A DNA stretch of 64,000 bases from Methanolinea sp. (GTDB taxonomy: Archaea > Halobacteriota > Methanomicrobia > Methanomicrobiales > Methanospirillaceae): NCBI GenBank assembly GCA_018263335.1, contig JADFCY010000003.1:62001-126000 (forward strand). The letters are read 5' to 3'. Below are positions 48,223 through 58,059 of this stretch, piece after piece (positions within the stretch are counted from its first letter, which is position 1; every line of letters begins with the position of its first letter). A program made the position numbers and the translations under genes. The notes below the pieces were generated by a model. The model made no database searches. It was not told the DNA's origin and saw only the letters and a program-made list of their open reading frames with translations.

Positions 48223-49008
48223 ATGAACAACAGGAAGATACGGGTAGTCGTCGCCGGGAAGGGCGGGGTGGGCAAGACCACGCTCACCGCCCTGCTGGCG
48301 CACGCGTTTTCGCGGCGGGGGATGCCTGTCCTGGCAGTCGACGGAGACCCCCAGGCAAACCTCGCCGCAACGCTCGGGATACCTGCCTCGCATCCAATAA
48401 CTCCACTCACGGAGCAGAAGGCGTACATCCAGGAGAAGATCGGGGGAGTCCCCGGGCGCGGGGGGTTCATGGTCCTCAATCCTGATGTTGCGGATGTTGC
48501 CGACCGGTTCGCAATTCCTGCCGCGGAGGGAGTCCGCCTTCTGGTGATGGGAGGAGTGCAGAATGCGGGAACAGGATGCCTCTGCCCCGAGTACACGCTC
48601 ATCTCCACCATCCTTGCGAGTACTGGATACTTTCCCGACGAAGTGATCCTCCTCGACACCCCCGCGGGGCTCGAGCACTTCGGGCGGGCGGTTGCAGAGG
48701 GGTTCGAGTATGCGCTCATAGTGACGGACGAGTCCTACAATGCCCGGGCAGTTGCACGGGACCTCTCACGCCTCGCCCGGCAGTGCAGCATCCGGCAGGT
48801 GATACTGGTGGTAAACAGGGTCCGCAATGGACTGGAAAAACCAGATATTATCGGGGAGATGGAAGGCCTCTTCCAGAAGGTATGGCTGCTGCCTCATGAC
48901 TCCTGTATCACCAGGCACGAACCTTCGGTGATCCCCGCAGTCCTGGATCACTGCCCGATAGTCGGGAATATCGAGAGTCTTGCAGGATACATCCTCGCAC
49001 ATTGTTGA
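48223..49008 (+). CDS. cooC: CODH nickel-insertion ATPase
   Basis: 261 residues of the MinD/SIMIBI class. The deviant Walker A is VVAGKGGVGKTTLTALLA, with VDGDPQANLAA and LLDTPAGLEHFGRA as switch regions. The CXC motif GTGCLCPE, which in CooC dimers binds nickel or zinc at the interface, is intact. It powers nickel loading of the CooS C-cluster. 21 bases separate it from cooS, so the two form an operon. Confidence 0.93.
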   Translation: MNNRKIRVVVAGKGGVGKTTLTALLAHAFSRRGMPVLAVDGDPQANLAATLGIPASHPITPLTEQKAYIQEKIGGVPGRGGFMVLNPDVADVADRFAIPAAEGVRLLVMGGVQNAGTGCLCPEYTLISTILASTGYFPDEVILLDTPAGLEHFGRAVAEGFEYALIVTDESYNARAVARDLSRLARQCSIRQVILVVNRVRNGLEKPDIIGEMEGLFQKVWLLPHDSCITRHEPSVIPAVLDHCPIVGNIESLAGYILAHC

Positions 49009-49028
49009 CCAGACAAAGTGGGGGGGGG

Positions 49029-49967
49029 TCAGGAAAGCGGAAACCCCCTGTGAAGGCCATACGATCCCGCTGCCGATATCGCCTCGCGGTATTCGCTGCG
49101 GGTAATCCCCCTCATGAGTGAGCGGTGGTGGGGATGCCGTGAATCGCCCACGATCCTCCCGCAGGGGCGGTACTGGTCCATCACGTTCACGTATGCGTCT
49201 CTTGAGACCTCTTCGGCAATGAACCTGAACACTTCTCCGCTTCCTGCAAGGTTTTCGGGGAGGACGAGGTGGCGGACCAGGAGTCCCTTCACCGCGATCC
49301 CGTCCTCTACCTGGAGGTCGCCGACCTGGCGCTGCATCTCGCGGATTGCCTCTTTCATGACTGTGACATATCCCGGCGCATCCGAGAGCGAGAGTGCCAC
49401 GTCATCGCTCCCGTATTTTGCGTCGGGCATGTAGATGTCGAATACCCCGTCCAGGAGCTTAAGCGTTTCAACAGAATCGTACGTTCCCGTGTTGTATACA
49501 AGGGGAATATCCAGCCCCATCCCGGCCGCGATATGCACCGCATCAATGATCTGCGGCACGAAGTGGGTGGGGGAGACAAAATTGATGTTGTGGCATCCCA
49601 TGTCCCAGAGCCGGATCATTATTTTTGCAAGGTCATCGCAACTGACCTCGGCTCCCTCCCGCTCCTGGCTGATCGCGTAGTTCTGGCAGAAGACACACCG
49701 CATGTTGCAGCCGGAAAAGAAGATGGTGCCTGACCCACGTGTTCCCACGAGTGGCGGCTCCTCTCCAAAATGCGGCCCAAAAGAGGATACGCGCGGAAGA
49801 TGGCCGCTCCTGCAGTACCCAACCTCTCCGTGGAGTCGGTCGATGCCACATTCCCGGGGGCAGATCCTGCAGGGCGAGAGCAGTGCCCGTGCAGTGTCCA
49901 CTCGCCGTGCAAGCTCACCCATCCGGAGGAGCCGGAGGTACGAGGGCTTCTGTGCGGGAGACATCAT
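49029..49967 (-). CDS. PflA-like radical SAM protein
   Basis: 312 residues. The radical SAM cluster motif is FSGCNMRCVFCQNYAIS (CxxxCxxC), and an extra N-terminal CRICPRECGIDR...GYC cysteine set precedes it. NFVSPTHFVPQI and VKGLLVRHLVLPEN are typical of the COG1313 group related to pyruvate formate-lyase activases. It would generate a 5'-deoxyadenosyl radical for an unknown target. Convergent with cooC with a 20-base gap containing a G9 run. Confidence 0.88.
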   Translation of the reverse strand: MMSPAQKPSYLRLLRMGELARRVDTARALLSPCRICPRECGIDRLHGEVGYCRSGHLPRVSSFGPHFGEEPPLVGTRGSGTIFFSGCNMRCVFCQNYAISQEREGAEVSCDDLAKIMIRLWDMGCHNINFVSPTHFVPQIIDAVHIAAGMGLDIPLVYNTGTYDSVETLKLLDGVFDIYMPDAKYGSDDVALSLSDAPGYVTVMKEAIREMQRQVGDLQVEDGIAVKGLLVRHLVLPENLAGSGEVFRFIAEEVSRDAYVNVMDQYRPCGRIVGDSRHPHHRSLMRGITRSEYREAISAAGSYGLHRGFPLS

Positions 49968-50130
49968 TGTTGATCCCGCCTGGTGGCAACAATTTCATGG
50001 CTTTCCCTGTATATCATCCATTCGCCCCTACCAGACGGATTTGCCAAAAAGCATATGGGGAGAGAGGCATATTGGAGTAATAAAGGCTCTCATGAGCTGT
50101 GAGCCTCCATAGAAAGAGGTGACAGGAATA

Positions 50131-50535
50131 ATGGTAAACCTTACCCCCGAGATGAAAGAGACCTTCTCGAAGATCAAGCTCTTCCCGGTGGCGACCGCAT
50201 CAAAGAAAGGAGTCCCAAACGTCGCACCCATTGCATTCGTCATGATGGTCGCAGACGACACCATTTGGCTTGCAGACAATTTCATGAAGAAGACGCTTGC
50301 GAATGTGAAAGAGAACCCCCAGATGGCTATCTATATCTGGGATCCCGATGCGAAGAAATGCTTCCAGATAAAGGGAACCGTCGAGGTGAAGACTTCCGGC
50401 CCCGACTTCGAGAAGATGAGGAAGATGGTCCACGAGAAGAAGCCCGATCTTCCTGCAAAATCCCTCATGGTGATGAAGGTCACCGAGGCATTCGAGTGCA
50501 ACCCGGGCCCAAACGCCGGGAAGAAACTGATTTAA
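50131..50535 (+). CDS. Pyridoxamine 5'-phosphate oxidase-like FMN-binding protein
   Basis: 134 residues, an FMN split barrel. KLFPVATASKKGVPNVAPIAFVM is the flavin-phosphate-binding start and IWLADNFMKKTLANVKENPQMAIYIWD the second strand pair; the C-terminus has FECNPGPNAGKKLI. Methanogen members bind FMN or F420 and reduce unknown small molecules. ATG 50131 follows a GGTGACAGGA site. Confidence 0.85.
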   Translation: MVNLTPEMKETFSKIKLFPVATASKKGVPNVAPIAFVMMVADDTIWLADNFMKKTLANVKENPQMAIYIWDPDAKKCFQIKGTVEVKTSGPDFEKMRKMVHEKKPDLPAKSLMVMKVTEAFECNPGPNAGKKLI

Positions 50536-50544
50536 AAAATTGGA

Positions 50545-51738
50545 TTATCCCTTCTTTTTCTTGCCCTGCTCGACGAGACGGGCCTGGATGCCGTAGTACG
50601 CCGAGACCCCGATGGCATGGCACTGGTCGATAGTGGTCGTGTCGAACGAGACGAGATCGCCTGAGTAAATTCCTTCCTGGGATGAGCGTCCCAGCACCCT
50701 GCAGCACCCCTTGTAGAGCATCACGTCGACCCTACCCGATACCCTTTCCTGTGAACTGGCAATAAACGCGTTCAGGTCATGGAAGAGCGGCTCGTGCACC
50801 AGCCCCATGTAGGCAAGCTCGGACCACTTGTCGTCCACCATCCGCTTGAAGGAAAGCTCCTGGCGGGTGAGCGTGAGGTGTTCAAGGTCAGAGTGGGCAG
50901 CGAGGAGGACGGTGGCTGCCGGGTGCTCGTAGATCTCCCGTGCCTTCAGGCCAAGGATCCGGTCTTCTATCATGTTGTTCCGGCCGATGCCGTGCTTCCC
51001 CGCAATCCCGTTCAGTTCATGTATCAGGTCATAGCCGGCATACTCCACGCCGTTGAGGCGGTGGGGAATACCCTTGATGAAATCGATGGTCACGATCTCG
51101 GGGGTGTCAGGGGCCTTCTCGGGCGAGACAGTCCAGGCATAGATCTCATCGGGCGGGTGATAGGATGGGTCCTCGAGTCTTCCTCCCTCGATGCTCCTGC
51201 TCCATATGTTCTCGTCAACGCTCCAGGGCCGGTCCTTTGCGACCGGGACAGGAATATTGTGCTCCTTTGCATACTCTATCTCCCATTCGCGGGTCAGGTT
51301 CAGCTCGCGGACAGGTGCAATCACCTCGAGTCCGGCCATGCGGAAGACAAAATCGAACCGGAGCTGGTCGTTCCCCTTGCCGGTGCACCCATGGGCGACC
51401 GCGGATGAACCCTCGAGTGCGGCGATCTTTGCAACCTCGCCGGCAATGAGAGGCCGTGCGAGCGCGGTGCCCATGGGATATCCCTCATAGGAGCCATTGG
51501 CCCGAATGGCGGGAAAGATATACTCGTGCACGAATTTCTCCCGGGCATCTATGGTATAGTGAGTATCCGCAAGTTTCTGACCTTTTTTTGTGGCTGTCTG
51601 GATCTCCTCGTCCCGCTGGCCGACATGCACCGCCACGGTAATCACCCTGTCGTACCCGTACCGTTCCTTCAACAGGGGGATACAGATCGAGGTGTCGAGT
51701 CCCCCGGAATATGCCATGACAATGGTTCCTTTTCCCAT
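50545..51738 (-). CDS. argG: Argininosuccinate synthase
   Basis: 397 residues. The PP-loop [16 protein letters not shown] binds ATP for citrulline activation; [14 protein letters not shown] binds the substrates, and [13 protein letters not shown] continues the active site. It joins citrulline and aspartate. ATG 51738 is chosen because GGAGTGAG lies just upstream. The neighbouring carA-carB genes make carbamoyl phosphate for citrulline, so the linkage is metabolic. Confidence 0.96.
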   Translation of the reverse strand: MGKGTIVMAYSGGLDTSICIPLLKERYGYDRVITVAVHVGQRDEEIQTATKKGQKLADTHYTIDAREKFVHEYIFPAIRANGSYEGYPMGTALARPLIAGEVAKIAALEGSSAVAHGCTGKGNDQLRFDFVFRMAGLEVIAPVRELNLTREWEIEYAKEHNIPVPVAKDRPWSVDENIWSRSIEGGRLEDPSYHPPDEIYAWTVSPEKAPDTPEIVTIDFIKGIPHRLNGVEYAGYDLIHELNGIAGKHGIGRNNMIEDRILGLKAREIYEHPAATVLLAAHSDLEHLTLTRQELSFKRMVDDKWSELAYMGLVHEPLFHDLNAFIASSQERVSGRVDVMLYKGCCRVLGRSSQEGIYSGDLVSFDTTTIDQCHAIGVSAYYGIQARLVEQGKKKKG

Positions 51739-51911
51739 TCGCTCACTCCTGCGTGAGAGTTCCACCCTCACAGGTAATACCTATTCATTGCCCCTGCCGA
51801 TGTATTAAGAGTATTCCGTGGGAGAGGGTCCTATCCCGCCTCCCTGCAGTGGGGATTGAGAACTGCCATACCACAAAAGAAGAGAGGTGTGTGTATGAGA
51901 GGCAAGGATGG

Positions 51912-54900
51912 TTATAATGCCCCCAGGTAATGGGAGAGCGGCTCGATCGTGATGTGCTTTTTCTTGATAGCCTCGATTGCCATCGCCGCTGCCCTGGCAG
52001 CCTGGATGGTGGTGATGTACGGGACACCGTAGTCCACGGCAACCCGCATGATCTGGTAATGGTCCTGTCGCGACTGCTTGTCGGTAGGGGTGTTGATGAT
52101 CATCCGTATCTCCCCCCTCCTTAAAAGGTCGATCACATTCGGGGAACCTTCCTGGACTTTCCGCACCAGTTGCGCAGGAATGCCCGCCTCCGTGAGGTAA
52201 TCGACGGTCCCGGAGGTCCCATAGAGGTTCAGGCCAATCTCTTTGAGTTTCTTTGCGATCTGGACCACTTCGTCCTTCTGGTCTTTCGAGATGGAGATGA
52301 AGATGTTCCCCTCGACAGGGATGGTGTTGTCTGCAGAGATACTGGCCTTGTAATACGCCCGACCAAAGTCGTAGTCGATGCCCATTACCTCGCCGGTGCT
52401 CTTCATCTCGGGGCCAAGCACGGTATCCACGCCCGGAAGCTTGTTGAAGGGGAGGAGAACCTCCTTGACCGCCACGTGGGAGTATGCCCTCTCGCGGTAT
52501 TCCATGTCCTTTAATTTCTTGCCAATCATGGTCTTTGCGGCGATCTTTGCAAGCGGGATCCCTGTTGCCTTCGAGACGAACGGTACCGTCCGGCTTGCCC
52601 GGGGGTTTGCCTCGAGGACGTATACCACGTCGTCTTTTACCGCGAACTGGATATTCACGAGTCCCACCACGCCGAGGCCGAGTGCGATCTTTCGCGTGTA
52701 GTCCTTCACCCTATCGATGATGGATTGGGAGAGTGACTGGGTAGGGATGACACAGGCGGAGTCACCGCTGTGCACCCCGGCCTGCTCGATATGCTCCATA
52801 ATTCCGCCGATGAGCACTTCATCTCCGTCGCATACGGCGTCCACGTCGAGCTCGATCGCATTCTGCAGGAACGAGTCGATCAGCACGGGGTGATGCCTGC
52901 TGACCCGCACAGCCTCCTTCATGTAGCCCTCGAGTTCTATCTCGTCGTGGACGATCTCCATGGCGCGACCACCAAGGACATACGAGGGACGGACGAGGAT
53001 GGGATACCCGATCTCCGCTGCCTTCAGCCTTGCCTCCTCGAGCGAGTAGGCGGAGCTGTTCGGTGGGCTGGGTATGCCGAGCCGCGCAAGAAGGAGGCTG
53101 AACCGATCGCGATCTTCGGCAACGTCCATTGAATCTGGGGTGGTCCCAAGGATGCGGGTGGGAAGGTTGAGCCTCTTTAATTCATCGTTGAGCGGGACTG
53201 CCAGGTTCACGGCGTTCTGGCCACCAAATTGGACCATCACACCCGTGTAATGGTCTTTTTGTATGATGTGCACCACATCCTCAAGCAGCATTGGCTCAAA
53301 GAAGAGGCGGTCAGAGGTGTCGAAGTCGGTCGAGACCGTTTCGGGATTGTTATTGACGATGTGCACTTCCACGTTCTCCTCTCGGAGCGCCTTGACCGCA
53401 TGGACGGTGCAGTAGTCAAACTCGATACCCTGCCCAATCCGGATAGGGCCGGACCCAAGGATGAGCACCTTCCCCCTCTCTGTCCGGGGAATCTCGCACT
53501 CAGTGTCCCAGGTTGAATAAAAATAAGGAGTCCTGGCAGGGAACTCGGCGGCACATGTGTCCACTATCTTGTAGGTCGGGTCACCCGCCATTGTTCGCAC
53601 CTCTTCGACGGAGTACCCCGATTCCCTGGCAATTTCGGCATCGGTGAACCCGAACTTCTTTGCAAGTCGGATGGTCTCCTTTGTCGGGGCATCCCTGATC
53701 CTCTTCTCCATGCCGACGAGATTCTGGATCTTCTCGAGGAAGAAAGGAGATATATTGGTGATGCCGGCGATCTCCTGGACGGAGAAACCGGCTCGAACCG
53801 CATCAAAGAGCGTGGCGAACCGCTCGTCCGTGGGGCGGGAGAGAATCATGCGGATCTCGTTTGGGTTCGTGTGTGGCTCCATGTCAGTGTCGATGGAGCG
53901 CAGCGCCTTCTTGAACGCCTCCTCTACCGTCCGGCCTATCGCCATCACTTCCCCTGTGCTCTTCATTGCGGTGGTGAGGGTCCGGTCAGCGTTCTTGAAC
54001 TTATCGAACGGCCATCGGGGCACTTTCACGACGATATAGTCGATCGCCGGTTCAAACGATGCGGGAGTACATCCGGTGACGCTGTTTGTGATCTCGTCGA
54101 GCCGAAGACCGATGGCAATCTTTGCAGCCACCCGGGCGATGGGGTAGCCGGTCGCCTTGGAAGCGAGTGCCGACGACCGTGAGACCCTCGGGTTGACCTC
54201 GATCACCCTGTATTCGCCTTCCTTGTAGGCAAACTGGATATTGCAGCCCCCCTGGACATTGAGCGCACGGATGATCTTGATGGCTGCAGTGCGGAGAGTC
54301 TGGAATTCGTCATCCCGGAGAGTGAGGATTGGGGCTACCACCACGCTCTCGCCGGTGTGGATTCCCATCGGATCCACGTTCTCCATCCCGCAGACGATGA
54401 TGCAGGTGTCGCCTGCGTCCCGCATCACCTCGAATTCGATCTCCTTCCACCCCACGACGGATTCTTCGACGAGCACCTGGTGAATGCGGGACCTTGAAAG
54501 GCCGATCTCGATGATGCGGACAAGTTCTTCCCGGGTGTGTGCAATCCCCCCTCCTGACCCGCCAAGGGTGTAGGCGGGCCGGATGATGGCAGGGAGCCCC
54601 ACTGTCCGGAGAGCCTCATCGACCTGGTCCATGCGGTTGAGGATCATGCTTCTTGGGACCGGCTCCCCGATCTGCTCCATCAGGGCGCGGAACTTCTCGC
54701 GGTCCTCCCCCTGGTAGATGGCTTCGAGGGGAGTCCCGAGGATCTCCACCCCTCTGAGCGCACCCCTCTCGGCGAGTTCCGCGGTCATGTTCAGCCCGGT
54801 CTGGCCTCCCATCCCCGAGAGAATCCCGTCAGGCCTCTCCTTCTCGATGATCTTCTCGATGATCTCTGCCCTGATGGGCTCGATGTAGATCTCATCGGCC

Positions 54901-55079
54901 ATTTCGGGGTCGGTCTGGATGGTGGCGGGGTTCGAGTTCACCAGCACCACCTTGACTCCCTCCTCACGGAGGGCCCTGCATGCCTGCGAGCCGGAGAAGT
55001 CGAACTCAGCCGCCTGCCCTATCTGGATTGGCCCTGATCCAATAAGCAGGACTTTCCTGATATGTTCCTTCTTTGGCAT
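51912..55079 (-). CDS. carB: Carbamoyl-phosphate synthase, large subunit
   Basis: 1055 residues. Two ATP-grasp halves repeat the same motifs (VLLIGSGPIQIGQAAEFDFSG and VLILGSGPIRIGQGIEFDYC); the C-terminal MGS-like domain (LNLYGTSGTVDYLTEAG, INTPTDKQSRQDHYQI) is the allosteric site. It makes carbamoyl phosphate from bicarbonate, ammonia (from carA) and two ATP, for arginine and pyrimidine synthesis. ATG and the carA stop share one base (TGATG). Confidence 0.97.
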   Translation of the reverse strand: MPKKEHIRKVLLIGSGPIQIGQAAEFDFSGSQACRALREEGVKVVLVNSNPATIQTDPEMADEIYIEPIRAEIIEKIIEKERPDGILSGMGGQTGLNMTAELAERGALRGVEILGTPLEAIYQGEDREKFRALMEQIGEPVPRSMILNRMDQVDEALRTVGLPAIIRPAYTLGGSGGGIAHTREELVRIIEIGLSRSRIHQVLVEESVVGWKEIEFEVMRDAGDTCIIVCGMENVDPMGIHTGESVVVAPILTLRDDEFQTLRTAAIKIIRALNVQGGCNIQFAYKEGEYRVIEVNPRVSRSSALASKATGYPIARVAAKIAIGLRLDEITNSVTGCTPASFEPAIDYIVVKVPRWPFDKFKNADRTLTTAMKSTGEVMAIGRTVEEAFKKALRSIDTDMEPHTNPNEIRMILSRPTDERFATLFDAVRAGFSVQEIAGITNISPFFLEKIQNLVGMEKRIRDAPTKETIRLAKKFGFTDAEIARESGYSVEEVRTMAGDPTYKIVDTCAAEFPARTPYFYSTWDTECEIPRTERGKVLILGSGPIRIGQGIEFDYCTVHAVKALREENVEVHIVNNNPETVSTDFDTSDRLFFEPMLLEDVVHIIQKDHYTGVMVQFGGQNAVNLAVPLNDELKRLNLPTRILGTTPDSMDVAEDRDRFSLLLARLGIPSPPNSSAYSLEEARLKAAEIGYPILVRPSYVLGGRAMEIVHDEIELEGYMKEAVRVSRHHPVLIDSFLQNAIELDVDAVCDGDEVLIGGIMEHIEQAGVHSGDSACVIPTQSLSQSIIDRVKDYTRKIALGLGVVGLVNIQFAVKDDVVYVLEANPRASRTVPFVSKATGIPLAKIAAKTMIGKKLKDMEYRERAYSHVAVKEVLLPFNKLPGVDTVLGPEMKSTGEVMGIDYDFGRAYYKASISADNTIPVEGNIFISISKDQKDEVVQIAKKLKEIGLNLYGTSGTVDYLTEAGIPAQLVRKVQEGSPNVIDLLRRGEIRMIINTPTDKQSRQDHYQIMRVAVDYGVPYITTIQAARAAAMAIEAIKKKHITIEPLSHYLGAL

Positions 55080-56143
55080 CAGGCGAGCCTCCTGAACATG
55101 GTGTCAAAGAAAGGTATCTCGGTGTCCCGTGGGCCGCCGTGGGCCTCGGGATGGAACTGGACGCATGTGATCTCGAGATAGGGGTCTTCGAACCCTTCCA
55201 GGGTGCCGTCGTTTACATTTGAATAGAGGACGTTCGCCCCTTCGGGCAGTGTGTCGTCAGCGACGGCGAACCCGTGGTTCTGGGTCGTGATGTAGATGCT
55301 TCCGTCTTTGTACCGTACAGGCTGGTTGGTGCCGCGGTGCCCGAATTTCATCTTGTAGGTCTTTGCGCCGAGCCCCAGTCCGCAGATCTGGTTCCCCATG
55401 CATATGCCAAAGATCGGGACGGTCCCGGCGAGTTCTTTTACGCACCGGATGGCATCGGTGGCATGCACAGGGTCGCCGGGGCCATTGCTGATGAAGAGGG
55501 CATCGGGGTGGCATGCCATGATCTCGCCAGGCTTGCTGTGATAGGGAAAGACGTGGAGGTCTGCATCACGGTGCCTCAAGCTGATGATCATATTCTTTTT
55601 TATTCCAAGGTCAATGATGGCAATCCTCTTTCCCCGCCCGGGAATGTGATACGGCTCCTTGCACGAGACGGCAGGAATGAGGTCTGCATCGGATATTGGC
55701 TTGGCACTTTTGGCAAGCTCGACAGCGCGGTCCGGGTCTTCATCCCCCACGACAAGCGCAGCCCGAAGCGTTCCCTGGACTCTCGTCTTGATGGTGAGCA
55801 TTCGGGTATCCACGCCCTGTACTCCAAGGAGCCCGTTCTCTTCGAAGTATTCTGCGAATGCAGGTCTGGTCTCAGGGGTTGGACAGATCTCGCGTGCAAC
55901 ACAACCAAGGGTCCAGACTCTCGGGGCCTGAAAGTTCATCCTGTCCACGCCGTAATTTCCAATTGTGGGAAAGGTGAACATGAGAATCTGCCCGAAATAG
56001 CTGGGATCGGTGAGAGCCTCCATGAACCCACCCATCTGGGTGGAAAATACGAGCTCGCCAGCGCATTCCCCCTCGGCACCGAACCCCTCTCCTGTCACAC
56101 AGGTGCCGTCTTCTAGACCCAGGACCGCCTTCATGATTTCCAT
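55079..56143 (-). CDS. carA: Carbamoyl-phosphate synthase, glutaminase subunit
   Basis: 354 residues. The N-terminal domain (LEDGTCVTGEGFGAEG, TDPSYFGQILMFTFP) precedes a class I glutamine amidotransferase domain with the nucleophile in FGICMGNQICGLGLG and the His-Glu pair in VQFHPEAHGG. It feeds ammonia through a tunnel to CarB. Starts are ATG 56143 or ATG 56134; the TATA box fits an mRNA starting at or near the first. Confidence 0.96.
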   Translation of the reverse strand: MEIMKAVLGLEDGTCVTGEGFGAEGECAGELVFSTQMGGFMEALTDPSYFGQILMFTFPTIGNYGVDRMNFQAPRVWTLGCVAREICPTPETRPAFAEYFEENGLLGVQGVDTRMLTIKTRVQGTLRAALVVGDEDPDRAVELAKSAKPISDADLIPAVSCKEPYHIPGRGKRIAIIDLGIKKNMIISLRHRDADLHVFPYHSKPGEIMACHPDALFISNGPGDPVHATDAIRCVKELAGTVPIFGICMGNQICGLGLGAKTYKMKFGHRGTNQPVRYKDGSIYITTQNHGFAVADDTLPEGANVLYSNVNDGTLEGFEDPYLEITCVQFHPEAHGGPRDTEIPFFDTMFRRLA

Positions 56144-56161
56144 ATATGGTGTGCCGGGAAA

Positions 56162-56171
56162 GTTTTAATAG
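56162..56171 (-). promoter_or_regulatory. TATA box for carA
   Basis: On the minus strand CTATTAAAAC is centred ~23 bases before ATG 56143, so the carAB transcript is probably leaderless or has a very short leader. Confidence 0.5.
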
Positions 56172-56364
56172 GTGTCGGGGTGTCGAAAAAAGCCTTGATT
56201 TTGTGTGAATCTGGCTCTTGTATTCCTGAAAATGATTCTTCCATTGTGCGGCCGATAGGTATCTGGCAAATAGTGATGGATATGCCCTGATCTCCCAGGG
56301 CTGGAGATATCGCAGTAAAAAAAGGAACCATGGGTTCTATCCTGTCCTTTCTTGAAAATAAAAA

Positions 56365-56374
56365 GTTTAAAGAG
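56365..56374 (+). promoter_or_regulatory. TATA box for arginine decarboxylase
   Basis: GTTTAAAGAG is centred ~30 bases before ATG 56399, which lacks a ribosome-binding site, so the message is probably leaderless. Confidence 0.5.
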
Positions 56375-56398
56375 TTAAAAAACACCAGATCTTGGTAT

Positions 56399-56953
56399 AT
56401 GGTGGTCCCGAGCCGGATATTCTTTACCAAGGGGGTGGGTGTTCATAAAGACCGTCTCGCCTCGTTTGAGCTTGCGCTCCGGAAGGCAGGAATCGAGAAG
56501 TTCAACCTTGTCTACGTCTCCAGTATCTTTCCTCCGAACTGTAAAATGGTCTCTGTTGAGGAGGGAACGAAGATGCTCGAGCCGGGTGAGATCACTTACT
56601 GTGTCATGGCCAAGAACGATACGAATGAGCCTAACCGGTTGATTTCAGCGGCAATAGGACTTGCGTTACCCAAGGAGGCCAAGGAGTACGGGTATCTCTC
56701 AGAGCACCACGCCTACGGTGAGACGGCAGAAAAGACGGGAGATTACGCCGAAGACCTCGCAGCGACGATGCTCGCCACTACCCTCGGGATAGAATTCGAT
56801 ATCAACCAGGCCTGGCAGGAGCGGGAGCAGATCTACAAGGCCAGCGGAAAGATTATCAGGACCACCCAAGTCTGCCAGTCTGCACAGGGTGACAAGAATG
56901 GCATGTGGACCACTGTGATTGCGGCTGCCGTCTTTGTGACCAACCGCACCTAG
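56399..56953 (+). CDS. pdaD: Pyruvoyl-dependent arginine decarboxylase
   Basis: 184 residues. The self-cleavage site lies in [13 protein letters not shown]: in the studied homologue the chain breaks between the two serines and the second becomes the pyruvoyl cofactor. The alpha chain has [17 protein letters not shown] and [12 protein letters not shown]. It makes agmatine from arginine, the source of polyamines and archaeal (deoxy)hypusine. The 3' end shares the palindrome CTAG with the convergent cheD stop. Confidence 0.94.
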   Translation: MVVPSRIFFTKGVGVHKDRLASFELALRKAGIEKFNLVYVSSIFPPNCKMVSVEEGTKMLEPGEITYCVMAKNDTNEPNRLISAAIGLALPKEAKEYGYLSEHHAYGETAEKTGDYAEDLAATMLATTLGIEFDINQAWQEREQIYKASGKIIRTTQVCQSAQGDKNGMWTTVIAAAVFVTNRT

Positions 56954-57432
56954 ATTATTTTTTTCGTCCCGTCCGCGGTTTTTATGCTGACTTTTCCATT
57001 CTCCGCGGGATTATAGACGATCGTCCTTCCCACAATTCCGCCGACATCTTCTGCGATAATGGGGATGTTGAGCTCTTTTAGGTGGAATCTGATGGCCTCC
57101 ACGTTCCTCTCACCAATGTTCAGGTTGCCTGAAAACGCCTGGAACATCGATGCGCCGCCACAGATCTTTGCCGCGAGGGAAGATGACCTGCACCCGAGCA
57201 TGTTCAACTCTTTTACGAGAAATTTGACCGCAGTATCGGCATACTTTGCCGGTCGCTCGCTCCTTCCCTGCGAATCCGGGAGCATGATATGAGCGAGTGC
57301 GCCCAGGGGTTTGTCTTTGTCGTATATCACAAGCCCTATGCATGATCCAAGGCCAATCGAAGACATCGGGTTCCGGCCTGCGTAGAACTCCCCAATCCCT
57401 ACGATCACTGTGGGTTCATCCGGGCCTGGCAT
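56950..57432 (-). CDS. cheD: Chemoreceptor glutamine deamidase CheD
   Basis: 160 residues. The catalytic Cys31 is in [12 protein letters not shown] and His48 in [17 protein letters not shown] and [12 protein letters not shown] complete the family. It deamidates receptor glutamines and, bound to CheC, modulates CheY-P removal. Last gene of the che operon, 17 bases after cheC. Confidence 0.94.
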   Translation of the reverse strand: MPGPDEPTVIVGIGEFYAGRNPMSSIGLGSCIGLVIYDKDKPLGALAHIMLPDSQGRSERPAKYADTAVKFLVKELNMLGCRSSSLAAKICGGASMFQAFSGNLNIGERNVEAIRFHLKELNIPIIAEDVGGIVGRTIVYNPAENGKVSIKTADGTKKII

Positions 57433-57449
57433 TTTTCGTTCCTGGTCCC

Positions 57450-58055
57450 TTATTTCATCAGGTTCTCAAGCATTGAGAGTATCTCATCGAGCATGGGCTT
57501 GTTTGGGAGCAGGAAGAGGTTGCTTGAGATTTTATGCTGGTCGCTCCGGAGCTCGGTACGAAAGATCACGACCTGATCAATCTCGGAAAACTCCTGCATT
57601 GCCAGGATGGTCTGGAATGCCGCATGCGGCATATCGACGATCAATGATGGGGGCGATGGCAGCATGATGATTGAGAGAAGGGTAGCAGTGGCATCAAGAA
57701 AAGCGGATACCATGATATTCCCGATCTCAAGGAGTGCGCTCTCGTCCATCTCGGTGAGATCCCGCTCGAGCTCAGTCATCCCGAGCATGGCATTGGTAAG
57801 CCTGATCACCGAGTTCTTTGGGATGTGCAAAAGGACGTAACCCCCCCCCGAGACCTCCCCGGTGATCTGGAAGATAACGAGTGCCGAGAGCTCGTCCCCG
57901 ACATGTTCATGGATCTTCGAGATGTCGACCACGCTGATCTCGGGAACCTCCATCTCGATATTCGACATCAGCATGGTGGAAAGGGTGGTTGCCGCGTGTG
58001 CGGCGCCGATGTTCCCAAGTTCACGCAGTGCATCTCGTTGCTGGCTGTTGAGCAT
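57450..58055 (-). CDS. cheC: CheY-P phosphatase CheC
   Basis: 201 residues. Both active-site motifs of the family, D/S-x3-E-x2-N, are intact: [14 protein letters not shown] and [14 protein letters not shown]. It removes phosphate from CheY-P and binds CheD. Four bases separate it from cheA. Confidence 0.94.
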   Translation of the reverse strand: MLNSQQRDALRELGNIGAAHAATTLSTMLMSNIEMEVPEISVVDISKIHEHVGDELSALVIFQITGEVSGGGYVLLHIPKNSVIRLTNAMLGMTELERDLTEMDESALLEIGNIMVSAFLDATATLLSIIMLPSPPSLIVDMPHAAFQTILAMQEFSEIDQVVIFRTELRSDQHKISSNLFLLPNKPMLDEILSMLENLMK

Positions 58056-58059
58056 TTTT

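Noticed and set aside
49021-49029. G9 run between cooC and the radical SAM gene
   Set aside because: A homopolymer in a short convergent gap; no evidence of a regulatory role.
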